Source: Molanna angustata (lineage: Eukaryota > Arthropoda > Insecta > Trichoptera > Molannidae). From it: 64,000 nucleotides of DNA. A program made the position numbers and the translations under genes. Positions 23,951 through 53,732 of the stretch are shown in pieces. The notes under the pieces were generated by a model. It was not told the DNA's origin. It did not search any database and worked only from the letters and a program-made list of their open reading frames with translations. Numbering within the stretch: position 1 is the first letter of the stretch; each line of letters opens with the position of its first letter. The stretch spans positions 13,256,811 through 13,320,810 of the forward strand of contig OY754972.1 in assembly GCA_963576475.1 (NCBI GenBank). Reading direction: 5' to 3'.

Positions 23951-24703
23951 TCCAAATGTCGATTTGTTCAAGAGAACTTTGTTCTCTTAACATATCGATA
24001 AAGTTTCAAGCCAGGATACGCGAGATTTGTATGTAGGGTATATATTTTTCACGCTTTTCCAACTTTGAAGTCAATAAACACCTACTTAGAGGCTTCGCAG
24101 CATATATGTATGTTCTGTATACCGATTTACTCAGAATTCGGAGTAGAACATAGTGTGTATGTGTATGTGCGTGTTTGTGTGTGTGTGAGGGTGAGTGCGT
24201 GTGTGTGTGTCCCATTTTTTCAAAAAAAATCCCGAGATTCTCATACATTTTTTATTAAGAAAAATATTTTTTTATTATAAATTTATGTGTTTAACTGCCT
24301 ATATTTCCAAAGATTTTAAAAATATCAAAAAAGGCGGAACACCTCAACTAGATAATTTAATTTTCTATAAAAAATATTAACATTGTAGTAGTACCTACAT
24401 CTTTATTTTTTTTAACAATTTTTATAAAAATTGAATTAAGTGACGACATCGCTTCATACAATTTGTATGGCAGTCGCCTATACACATTATCTAAGAAGAC
24501 TTAATAGTTTGATACTTAATCTCCACACATACATACTGACTGATCTCCATACTATCCTATCTTGACATACATGTGTTGTATAGAAAACAAAATTTCTTAA
24601 AATATTCAATCATTTGGATTTGTGTTTATAGTTTGGTACTTATTCTTCAACTATACATACTATCGCAATCGACAGTTGGATCTCATGTGTTACTTGCAAC
24701 TAG
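23951..24703 (+). mobile_element. Helitron-like element, internally deleted copy (H2)
   Basis: Same ends as H1: TCCAAATGTCGATTTGTTC at the 5' end, and ATCGACAGTTGGATC plus a hairpin and CTAG (followed by T) at the 3' end. It has a GT-rich microsatellite (24148-24210) but lacks several hundred interior bases. The 5' flanking base is G rather than A. Confidence 0.75.
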
Positions 24704-24954
24704 TAATAATAATACAACAGTAAATCATCGTCTTCTTCTTCTTCCAATAGTAACTTAGTAATATTGCATGGCTATTCATAACACTGAGGATCAATACCTT
24801 TCCAGAACACGACACGCGTTACTCCAACGACTACCTCGATAATATTGATTGAACAGAGATCATTATTGTTACCCGTATAGGTACAGAATTCTCTCATGTA
24901 CTGAAAAATTTAGTTTTTAAATTTTTATTCAATGAAAGTATACAATAGAAATGT

Positions 24955-25041
24955 ACCTACCTATTTCATAAAAATATACCTACCTATTTCATAAAAATGT
25001 ACCTACCTATTTCATAAAAATGTACCTACCTATTTCAAATA
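24955..25041. repeat. 23-bp minisatellite, about 4 copies
   Basis: Unit atgtacctacctatttcata followed by aaa, inside the element 23543-25514. Confidence 0.85.
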
Positions 25042-25514
25042 AATGTGTAATAAATATTGCATTTATTTATTTATTAATTAACAATATGTATCATATTATA
25101 ATCATCCTAAAATATTTTTCTTAAAAAGAAATATATAAATTAGAAAAGGAAAATTTTCTTTTTATATAAAACAGACTAGTAAAAATATCAAATTAGGTAG
25201 GTATATAAAAATCATAAAATAAAAAATAGGTATATAATAGGAAATAATAGTAAATATAAATTAATCAATGACTTCGTCAGAAAACGACATTTTTTCTACA
25301 ATTTTGCAAGTGGTGTCTCGCCCGAGACCCTCATTCGGTCTCGCTCGCGAACTGGTGTTCATACAATTGCATACAGTCAATTCACGGAATCGGTCTCGCG
25401 TATCTGTCGTCGGTCTCGGTCTCGGTCGCGGCGCAAACCGGTAACATTCATAGTAAAAGTCATGTAACGGTCTCCGGTCTGTCTCCCGTCTCGGTCGCGC
25501 AGCGAACTGGTACC

Positions 25515-25948
25515 TTTAGGGATCAATTCTGTCAGCACTGAAATCTTGCAAATCAGAAATTGGATAAAAATAGAAGGAACTTTTGGATTCATCCTACGCC
25601 CACCCAGGGCTGCTTTCACAATGAACGCCGAGTGCACTTAGTGATGCTCTTAATCCATGCATAATGACCAGAAACAGACACTCTATGGTGTTCAGATTGA
25701 ACGTCGAGTGTACACACCAAACGCTCAGTAAAATTGTCAGCTGAAAAACTGACAGTCATAGTATCTCTTGACTTCTATTTGTTTCTGTGATATCTATCAT
25801 GTCAGTTGACATATTTATGATGACCACGCCGGTGGCACTCCATTGGTACCATTGGTTTTACATTATGCATGCACCTTCAAAGGTGGCGCTATTTAATTCT
25901 TTTTTTTTATGTTGGTATTTCTGAAAATTGCTATGTAAAATTGGATAA
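25515..25948. other. Intergenic stretch, no gene seen
   Basis: Nothing I can identify. A moderately GC-rich block at 25620-25740 (including gaacgccgagtgcacttagt) reads like the edge of a further miniature element, but I cannot find its partner end. Confidence 0.35.
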
Positions 25949-26145
25949 CCATTTTTGTAAACCTAACCTACAAAAGTTTGGTAAAAATAGGTTGGTTAGG
26001 TTTGTTTGTAGTTATAATTGCGACTGGCATGAGCCAGTTGCATTATATATTAAAAAAAAGTTGCTAAGATATTAAAATAAATGACTAAATTGGTGTTTTT
26101 ACCAAACTTTTGTAGGTTATGTTTTAAAAAAATGGTGTGAAGACT
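25949..26145. mobile_element. MITE with GGTGTGAAGACT end, uninterrupted copy
   Basis: Same family as 10216-11279, here without the LTR. Inverted motifs AACCTACAAAAGTTTGGTAA and TTACCAAACTTTTGTAGGTT flank a short centre (attgcgactggcatgagcca). Serves as the empty-site reference for LTR A. Confidence 0.75.
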
Positions 26146-27501
26146 ATCCTGTAAAATTTTCACAGGCTATCCTGTAAACTACAGCATACTTCAGTTGTGT
26201 TTTTGTTGTTTTTTGTGACGCGAAACATTCTGATCCTTTAAAATCTTGAAGTAAACCAAATAAATATAACATGTGTGATTTTGTAAAATTATTGTTGTTT
26301 TCTGTTTTAATCTAAACCAGTTTTTTGTATTTTTCGATTATCTTCGTAAGATGGCTGATACATTTTGTTGCGTTTTGAATTGTCAAGTAAAATTATATAG
26401 TTTTTTGAAAATCAGTAATAAATCTTTCTTTGTGGAAAATAAATTGAAAAAACCTAATAATCTACTATGCACATTTTATTTAGAACCATGTATTTTATGA
26501 ATTATTTGGCATGATTTTTGAAATATTGCAAATAAAATCCTTCATGTGTAATTTTTTTCGCAAGTTTTGTTTTTTTTAATAAATAATGATTGATAAATAG
26601 TTATTTTTTATTTAAGTCATCCTTGAATCCATTCCTCAAAGCTGGAAACATTTTAAAAGTTAGAAATTTTAATTTACCGTGGACCGTTCGCATATTCACA
26701 ATACAAAAAGTACCTCTAGCGGGGATGCACAAAACCTTATGATTATCCAATTACAGCTTCTACGTTTTGAGTGACACATCTGAAGTTTACTCCTATATTA
26801 TCTGTGATAATGACAATATGCATTCACAAAGAGGTTAATTTATAAAAATATCATTAAAAAATTTCCAATAAAGGTCAGAGATCATTATTTACTCCACTGC
26901 CCAATTGTTGTCATTCAATGAAAATATAACCTAAAAAGAGACACATATGATAAATAACATTTATCAACGTCCGATGCTGTGTTTAGATTGAAACACCGCT
27001 CGAAAGATTAGTGTGAAAAACTCCCTAATCTGCAACTTCAGGTACATCCGACATTGAGGGTTGTATCTGAATACAACCCAGAGCATCAAGCTTATGATGG
27101 ATTCTTTAAATTGTTTTTCGATGACTAGATTTGAATAAAATGAAATAAAACAATATTTAACAAAATATTTTCAATGTAATAATTACATAATGTACCAACT
27201 ACAAAAAAATAAACAAGATAATAATATAATGTTTACATATAATTATATATATATTACTACAACCTTTCTACAATAGTTTGTATAAAATACCCATCATAAT
27301 ATACAATTCACCAAAAAATAACATACGTACATATGATACAAAATATAGTTTTCACATCATTTTATGCTTGTTGAAGTGTATTCACATATGAAAAAATCTA
27401 AAATAGTGACTTAAGTAAGATTCGTGACAAAAAATATATAATTATCAACTGGGAAATGGGAGCATTCAAACTGCTGATGAGATGAAAACCTCAAATGGAG
27501 A
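26146..27501. other. AT-rich intergenic DNA, no clear gene
   Basis: No supported exon. A short candidate first exon (26351-26386) is discussed in the findings. The rest is AT-rich. Confidence 0.4.
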
Positions 27502-28036
27502 ATCTAAAGCAACCCATTCACGATCGTGCCATTCGGCGTCATTCCATATGGACCGGCTCCATTTGGAGCATTGTAAAATTTTCATCACACTCACGAGCGC
27601 GCCATCGAGCCATCAAAATTAGTATACGCCAGAGGTCGGCGCTTTCGCATTAATAAGTTATATTTTTTTTTATTTTCAAGTGAAAATGAGATAATTCTGA
27701 TGATGAGTTTTATACAACTGCTATTTAGGGGTTTGTTGATATATAAATAGAAAAAAACAAAGAGAAAATGTTGTATTTCGCATTCACGAGAGTGTCAAAC
27801 AGCTCGGCGCAATGAGATGACACAATGTACCGCTGGTTTTCACACTCACGACCATGCCGTGCTGACAGGATGCGCCGCGCCGTTTTCGCAAAACTACAGA
27901 GTTTGGATCGTTTGGAATACTGTTTTGGTGTGTCAGGCCAAATGGGCTGCGCGGGATTTGACATTCACGAGCGCATTTTGGAGTGATGGCAAGCCATTTC
28001 GAAGGATGGCACGATCGTGAATGGGGGCCTTTAGAT
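27502..28036. mobile_element. Non-autonomous DNA element with CCCATTCACGATCGTGCCAT ends
   Basis: The ends form inverted repeats of about 30 bp (ATCTAAAG, then CCCATTCACGATCGTGCCAT, with three unpaired positions between). The interior is GC-rich and repeats the CATTCACGA / CACTCACGA motif several times, with no transposase frame. The overlapping short ORFs here follow from this composition. Confidence 0.75.
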
Positions 28037-28928
28037 CCCACTCATAGTCAAATAATAATAAACTACATACAAACTATACAATTCTCACTCAATATTTGAC
28101 AGCTGGAAGAAATTTCCATTTGCACACCAATGCAAGGAAGTGTTTGAAAATGCAATACAATTTAGCAATAATCATTTTGAAATTTAATATTTAGAACATT
28201 GAATGAAATTAACTTGTTATATTAATATTATGTAGTTTTTTTATATTTAATAATAGAAAATTTAAGGTAAGATGGTTTATGAAAATTACTATATAAACAC
28301 AAAAAATATACATGGCTCTTTTCACAAAACAAAACTAATCTTTAATAGAATAATATATGAAGCATCAATATAAGTCTTATATGCATTTTATGGAAAACAT
28401 TTACATTTATTTGTCATAATAATATTTACATAGAATTAGTACGAAAAATTTGGTGACAACATTTCACAAATTGAATAATTAATGAAATTTTCTAAGCCAT
28501 TTGCATAAAAAGCAATTGATTGTGTGTAGTATGCGAATTTTATATTACCAAAATGGATTAGTTGTTTTTCTTGTGACAATCTTCAATAAGCAAACTTCTG
28601 GTTATGTTTTAAATTAAATCAAACCATATTATAAAATTTATAGTTAAAAATAATGTTATTCTGTGGCATACCTTTTATCTAACAGTTTTCAAGTTCTTTT
28701 TTCAAATTCATATTAACGAGTTTGAACACAATATGGCAGAAAATATCCTTCAGTGGATGGGTTGCCTGATATATTCAAATAAAAAGAATCATTATGTTTC
28801 ACACACAATTAACAACGCAAGCTTGTATTATACAAAACATTATTTCTAGTTTATCAAGTCATTTCCCTTTCACAGCAGAGTAACATTAAATTATTCAATG
28901 TAGAATGTAATAGGAATATAAAAAGGAT
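28037..28928. other. AT-rich intergenic DNA between converging genes
   Basis: No exon or repeat recognised. Confidence 0.4.
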
Positions 28929-29083
28929 GAACAAGTACAAGTACATACACATCCTCATACATTCCCTAAATTAAGCAGCATAAATTCTTGTGCTATAGGT
29001 GAATGAAATTGGTCGTGGCAGGATTCAAACTCGCGACCACTGGATTACTAACCCAGCGCACTAACCGCTCTGCCACCACCCAA
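28929..29083 (-). mobile_element. tRNA-Thr-derived SINE (family 1)
   Basis: The minus-strand head reads GGTGGCAGAGCGGTTAGTGC (A box), an anticodon stem-loop CTGGG-TTAGTAA-TCCAG (loop triplet AGT, threonine) and B box GAGTTTGAATCC, then a body ending near gtacttgtacttgttc. Five copies occur in the window. Confidence 0.85.
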
Positions 29084-29090
29084 CTGACAT

Positions 29091-29320
29091 CAAACATTGA
29101 CATATTTTCCTATTGATATATCAAATATTGACATATTTTCCTATTGATATATCAAACATTGACATATTTTCCTATTGACATATCAAACATTGACATATTT
29201 TTCTATTGACATATCAAACATTGACATATTTTCCTTTTGACATATCAAACATTGACATATTTTCCTATTGACATATCAAACATTGACATTTTTCTATTGA
29301 CATATCAAACAATGTCAATA
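29091..29320. repeat. 31-bp minisatellite, about 7 copies
   Basis: Unit tatcaaacattgacatattt followed by tcctattgaca. The last unit is followed by an inverted piece (caatgtcaatag). It starts directly beside the SINE head. Confidence 0.9.
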
Positions 29321-29582
29321 GAAACAAAACGGGAAAATATATTTTTATAGGAGAACCACGAAATGAGGCACCTACAGGGCCAATGACCTGCTATCTGTTG
29401 AGATATTAAATTTGTCATAAAATATCATTGACTCCCAGGGAAAAAATCCAATGTTTGCATATGATATGTAATCATAAAAGTAGGAATATAAACTCTCATA
29501 CATAAAATTTTATATTGTTTTGGATTTCATAAATAATTATAATAAACTTAAGAGAATTTAAAGCATCGAAATAATATAAGAT

Positions 29583-29720
29583 TGGTGGTAGCAGAACGGT
29601 AGGTACTAATTTCATTCATCCATAGCACAAACATACGCTTAATTTAGGGAATGTATGAGGATGGATATGTGCTTGTTACAAAGACATATTCATTAGTTTT
29701 ATTAAAAAATATATATGTAT
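29583..29720 (+). mobile_element. SINE family 1, head-deleted copy
   Basis: ggtggtagcagaacggta is followed directly by the family body (aatttcattcatccatagca, then taatttagggaatgtatgag). Most of the tRNA-like head between the A and B boxes is gone. Confidence 0.65.
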
Positions 29721-29924
29721 ATACATTGATTGCCAAGGCATGGTGGTACTTGAGTCAATTTTCTAACTGAAATGTTTATTAAAAATTATTTTTCAAATAG
29801 TTCTTGCTTCTTTGTCCTTGGAAATGAAATAGTGGTTCAAATTGTAAGCAGTGTTTGGGACGGAAAAAATGTTCATTTAATTTTCAACTTTATTATGACA
29901 GTATCTCGTTCAATTCTTATTTAT

Positions 29925-30002
29925 CCGGGATGGAAACACTGGTTAAATAGAAGAAATTGCAAACTCACCACTTGTACAGGGTGCAAGGAAGTACATATTT
30001 AA
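29925..30002 (+). mobile_element. SINE family 2, 3' part
   Basis: ggatggaaacactggttaaa...aaactcaccacttgtacagg, then gtgcaaggaagt, matches the 3' part of the copy at 31374-31567 read on the minus strand. Confidence 0.65.
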
Positions 30003-30758
30003 TTATAATTTGTGCTGATAATAATTTCGAGTTTAACTTACATTCCTTGATGTATCTTTGCTTTACAATTCCACATTATTTCATATTTTCTCTGTCAATC
30101 ACTAATTACTTACTAAGGATTTTTCTGCGCAAACAAAGATATATTTACATAAAATCAATAACGTCTTTATATGAATTAAAATTAAATTTCAGTAGATTTT
30201 ACAGATTTATGTGTTGCATGAGATTCCTTAAATAATCTCAAAATTTCAAAATAATGAATATTAAGAAAATTTAAAAAAGTACAATGCATGACAAACTATA
30301 GATATTATGTGTATTAAAAATAAATAAATGCGAAATATGTATTGTAATCAAAGAAAAATATGCATATATGACAGTAAATTTATGCATATTTGATGTTGAA
30401 TGTATGTGAATAAAACGATACAATACCTAAAGTTTATAAACCTACTTTCAAGGTTAAACACAATAAAAATAGGAAAATGAATATACAAAGTTTATTTTTC
30501 AACAAGATGATAAATACTTTTTTATATTCTAAAATAAAAATGTGTTTATATGATGTAAGATAAAAAAACAATATAAATGAACAATTTTGTAAGAATTGTG
30601 ACATAAATGACATTTATAATCAATTATAGATAATCATCATCACGCAAACTTCATTATTCAAAAGTTCCAAAACAATCATATAACAATAGAAATAACAACA
30701 TTAGTCATAGTTATAGTAAACATTTTCTTTTTGCACATAAATTGAAGACCACAACCGA

Positions 30759-49341
<18,583 letters not shown>

Positions 49342-49613
49342 GGTGCTCGGACACCTGGCCCCGACAACTTGCAACTCGTTCTGTAAAGACAAAAGACCGT
49401 GATGTTAAAAATTATATAAAATCGTCTAAATTAATATTGCACAAAAATATACAAATACACAATCTTTAATGTTACCTTATATGTTAATTTGCAGCAAATA
49501 AATGTAGCATACAACTAATAAATTAAAAAATAACGTAAAATACGAATATAATAATAAATCTATCGAGAACTTCACAGAGCTTCCAATGCACAGATAATTT
49601 GCGAATCTTACTT

Positions 49614-49990
49614 GTCAATAACATACATTGATAACCTTTTTTGACAGTAATTGGTTGATCGCTCGCACAAAAAATAATGGCAATGGATATTTGCTTTGGC
49701 AATACGAAATGATGTTGCCACATATTAAAAAGTGTGGATAGCACTCAATAAACTTTCAAGAAAATATTCGATAATAACTAAATTAGTACCTTGGTTGAAT
49801 AATTTCTTGGTTGAATGAAAATTGCTATAAACTAATGAAAAAAAGTAATTGTTATTTCTCAATACAGATTTTTTTTATATGGCAACCCAACAATTTCGAA
49901 GCACGGAATCTAAGGATTATTATGGTAACACATCAAATGTTGACAAAAGTGTCTATTTATCAGCACAAATTTTCGTTTTGACAGCTATCA
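49614..49990. repeat. Dispersed repeat upstream of MARCHF6 (inverted copy at 55995-56255)
   Basis: Blocks such as ggattattatggtaacacat, atatggcaacccaacaattt and ttgatcgctcgcacaaaaaa recur in inverse order and orientation at 55995-56255. No ORF spans both copies. Confidence 0.6.
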
Positions 49991-50883
49991 GCTGGTTTTC
50001 GTGTTGGTTCTTGGCTGGTCAATCGGGAATTTATTTTATAAAACATTGTATGTTTATAATAAGCAATAAAAGTACTGTTTAGGTGATCTAATTTCCAAAT
50101 TTGCGAGGTATAATTATATTTTCGTACTATGTTGTAGGAAAACTGTTAACAAGTAAGGAGACCTCTCATCAAAACTTGAAGAATTGTTTTGATTATCAAA
50201 TAATATACATACTCTAGGTATATTATATTTGCCGGAAGTTGCTTGTCTGGTTTTATACTTATTTGTTACAGTTGTTTTGTGTTTATGTTTAAAATAATTT
50301 TGTAAAATAAATCTGTATTTGTAAATTTGCGAAGATGTCATTAGTTTGGTTTCTGCGAAAATGCTTCTTCCTTCCTTTTTCAAACAAATAGCTCTATTTT
50401 TGGGTAACATACACCTAATTAAAGTTTTTGTAATATTTCTATTTGCATAAAATATGTTTTAAATAAGTGTCCCCACACAAGAATGCTGTCCAAGATAATA
50501 GATTCAACTATAGCCATGTACATTTAGTTCGTACATCTTCAGAATCAATTTTTATATTATTTCCAGGAAGTTAAAGAGCTGTGTGTGGAAGGATGCTGTG
50601 AGGCACCGGATTTGAATAGTGCTTCCACTCTATTCTATTACTGTTTTCGAGTGTCCCGTAAGAGCCGGGTAATCGAAAATACAACAGGCAACAATAACAT
50701 CTGACATAGTTCAGCAATGAGGTTCACCACCCATGCTGAATGTAGTGCCTTTTTAGGTGAGACGAGACTGGTGTGTGGGTATACACATATGTGTTGTGCT
50801 CCCTTTTATAAGGCAATGCACACCCGCACACCTTTCGCTGGTTACCCCACATTGTGGGATATGCCGTGATGGTATGAATGAAT

Positions 50884-51866
50884 GAATAACTAAACATCAT
50901 ATACACATAAAAGTACTAGTTTTAACTTTTTAGACTGCTTCATATTAATATGCATGGTATTTATGTAGTGCGTTTAATAATTCACTCACATGTAAAACCT
51001 CCACTACACTACTCGCGAAGTTCCTCGACGAAGTACTCGGGAAAGTTGACCGAAGTCCGAAGTACGTCGCCACACACTCGTTCAACTTCGCGAGGAACTC
51101 AGTTGTCCGCCAGCGCTCGCACTGCACGCAACGTGTCATGGATAATGTTCAAGTGGCAGCTGCCGTTGCAATGTGCTCTCTCGCGTATTATAACTACGTT
51201 AGTATTGTACTGTTTACTATTCATAATCGAGTCGTGTAAAAAAAATAATAAAAAATAATTTCTAGCACGCACATGCAGTGATACACTCACGACAACGCAT
51301 TGAAGCGAACTGAAGTTAGCCGAGTAGTGTAGAGAGGCGCCTCGTGTCGGCACTTCGTGCAACTTCGAGTCCTTTGACTCGGGCGCAAAAACCGACAACA
51401 AACGGAGGTCGCCCGAGGCGAGCCAAGGTTGGACGAAGTAAGGCGAAGTGCCTCTCCACACTATCGTATTCGCCTATCTTCGATCAACTTCGCGAGTAGT
51501 GTAGTGGAGGTTTTAAGAGCAGATAATTCTGAAACTATATATGTATGTTGTTGGAAAAAATAGGATATAAAGAAAACACAAACATGAAAATTTTTGAACC
51601 ATGATCATTATAGTGGTCAAAGTAAATTATTTTATTAACCTTGTTTATTATTTTTACAGATATGTAATTGAAATCTTGCAATCATCAGTGTGTCGCACAT
51701 GTTTGGAAGCCATACTATGTAATAGCTTTGCAGTATAGTATAATATGGTAAACTGCTGCAGGAATTGTTGAGCCAGACAGAGTTGAGCTGATAGAGAAGA
51801 TCTGCAACAAAGAAAAAACAATTTTACTACTATGTATGATATTTAATTATGAAAATAATAAAAGGC
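50884..51866. repeat. Inverted duplication, left arm (interrupted by a TTAA element)
   Basis: After removing 50996-51512, this arm (about 466 bp) aligns end to end with the inverse of 53264-53732 with few differences. The join to the spacer is sharp at 51867 (aataaaaggcag | tgatacc). Confidence 0.9.
50996..51512. mobile_element. TTAA-type MITE with CTCCACTACACTACTCGCGA ends
   Basis: Perfect inverted ends AACCTCCACTACACTACTCG / CGAGTAGTGTAGTGGAGGTT and more. Right flank TTAA (51513-51516), left flank GTAA; the right arm at 53264-53732 shows the empty site as CATG-TTAA-GAGC. This fits a piggyBac-type target with one base changed at the left. Subterminal GC-rich repeats of the CGAAGT kind. No transposase. 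Confidence 0.85.
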
Positions 51867-53263
51867 AGTGATACCGGCCGGTCAGTCGTCACGAGTGACG
51901 TGAGCGAGAGAAATCCGACGCCCCTATATGACGTGCGAGTATTTTCTGGTACCTACCCAAAATACCGCGGGGACCACCATTAATTTTTGGGGAAATAATG
52001 ATAATGATTTTATTACTTGGGATAATTTTTTTTATGAAATGGCAACATTTTGTCAGCTGAGATAAGTTACGAAGAAAAAAAGGCGGCGCGCTGAGTTTTG
52101 CCGCGTGTGGGAATTTTAATTTTAAAAAAAGAGGAACGATTCTTTTAGCATCAATTTTATTATTTTTTCTAAAAGGAAATTTTTTTAAAGTCTGGCCGTG
52201 CCGCCAGCAGTCGATTCCAATAAATAACTTCTCGTCTCAAGTCCGGTGCCCCAGAGCCGGCAATAATTTTTATTGTATTTTTTCTACCCAACGAAAGTAA
52301 GAAACTCTAACTTGAGCCAAGCCTGGTGCAGCTGGCTGGGTTTTTCCTGAGACTATTGCCTTGGCTGAACCGTAGAGGCCTTTGCGCGTTTCGGCGAGTC
52401 GCCTGCCAGGGTTTCGTCCGACGGATTCCCTCGGTCAGGTTGTGCCACCTAGGTGTTTCCATCGGCTCTAAGCCAACTATAAGTTTTAAATCTTCTTTGC
52501 ATACGTTGGGCTGAACACGGACCTTCCCAGTGGCCGAGGACGTCCACCGACCCGTAGGTCAACGCAGACTACGCCTGGTGGGCTGTCGATCCACCATCAT
52601 CGACAGGGGTCCAAGCTGGGAGACCACGTCCTCACGGTGAGTGGCCTTTAATATTCTCTTACCTTGGTCCAGCAGTATTAACAGTTTATCCGAGGGGATA
52701 AACTGCTGCAGGGTGATTTTGTATGAAACACCAAGAGTTGTCTTAACTCCCGAGAAATCTCGGAATTTGGTATTTTGTATGGAGTTTTCCGGTGTTAACT
52801 CCGTGAGAAAACTGAAGGGGGCGTGACCCAAACATTAGTACAAATTTGCCATCTGTAAATAAAATTTCTATGTCCAGTTTAATTTACATATGGCAATCTC
52901 GTACATTTACCCGCATTTATCAGATTTTGACAGCTAATCGTGTTTTTTTATTAATATTTAGCAAGGTATATACTCTATTTTCATTCATTGTTTTGTATTT
53001 CATAGCTTATTTACTCAATGCTTTTTATAAATAAAATGTTTTAAATAAAATTTTAATTGAAATGGTGTTACGTCAAACGACTCAACTTTGAACAATTTTC
53101 TATTACCGATTCGATTTGTTTGTAAGGGATTATTCTAATAAAATTGACACGCAAACATGTTTGTTTGGGTAATATCATGGGTTAACGTTTTTTTATAAAT
53201 AATTTCTTGTTTAGAATGGACAAAAAAAGAGCATAATAATTTTTTCATGAAATTTTGAGTCTT
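51867..53263. other. Spacer of the inverted duplication; GC-rich, LTR-like features
   Basis: The spacer starts TGATACCGGCCGGTCAGTCG exactly at the arm boundary. It has AATAAA near 52221 and then GC-rich sequence to about 52640, like an LTR followed by a leader, but I cannot find the matching end or a clear duplication. Short ORFs (52559-52831 minus, 52326-52514 plus) resemble nothing I know. A small hairpin lies near 52681-52703 (cagtttatcc/ggataaactg). Confidence 0.4.
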
Positions 53264-53732
53264 CCTTTTATTATTTTTATAATTAAATATCATACATAGT
53301 AGTAAAATTGATTTTTCTTTATTGCAGATATTATATATATATAGTATATGATATTCAGTATCAGCTCAACTCTGTCTGGCTCAAGAATTCCTGCAGCAGT
53401 TTACTTAATTACATATTATAATATGGCTTCCAAACATGTGCGACACACTGATGATTGCAAGATTTGAATTACATATCTGTAAAAATAATAAACAAGGTTA
53501 ATAAAATAATTTACTTTGACCACTATAATGATCATGGTTCAAAAATTTTCATGCTTGTGTTTTCTTTATATCCTATTTTTTTCCAACAAAATATATAGTT
53601 TCAGAATTATCTGCTCTTAACATGTGAGTGAATTATCAAACGCACTACATAAATACCATGCATATTAATATGAAGCAGTATAAAAAGGTAAAACTAGTAC
53701 TTTTATGTATATATGTTGTTTAGTTATCTTCA
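53264..53732. repeat. Inverted duplication, right arm (uninterrupted)
   Basis: Inverse of 50884-51866 without the TTAA element; shows the element's empty target site. Confidence 0.9.

Larger units (their letters stand above)
23543..25514. mobile_element. Long-TIR, TTAA-type DNA element with GAGACCGAGAC repeats
   Basis: Left end GGTACCAGTTCGCTGCGCG and right end the exact inverse. The left flank is TTAA (23539-23542), the right flank TTTA (25515-25518), close to a piggyBac-type target duplication. Both ends carry about 150-200 bp of subterminal repeats of the GAGACCGAGAC kind and an inner CCAGTTCGCGAGCGAGACC. No transposase ORF is visible. The interior holds a Helitron (23951-24703) and a 23-bp minisatellite. 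Confidence 0.7.

Noticed and set aside
28990..29083. tRNA gene on the minus strand
   Set aside because: Damaged T arm, and the same head is followed by a conserved body in five places, so it is a SINE.
50566..50706. Possible exon (acceptor tttccag, then EVKELCVEGCCEAPDL...)
   Set aside because: No partner exon in frame, and its end overlaps a repeat also found at 22650; not enough to call a gene.
51660..51738. Possible exon YVIEILQSSVCRTCLEAIL
   Set aside because: The inverted arm at 53264-53732 carries the same DNA with frame-breaking changes; it is repeat sequence.
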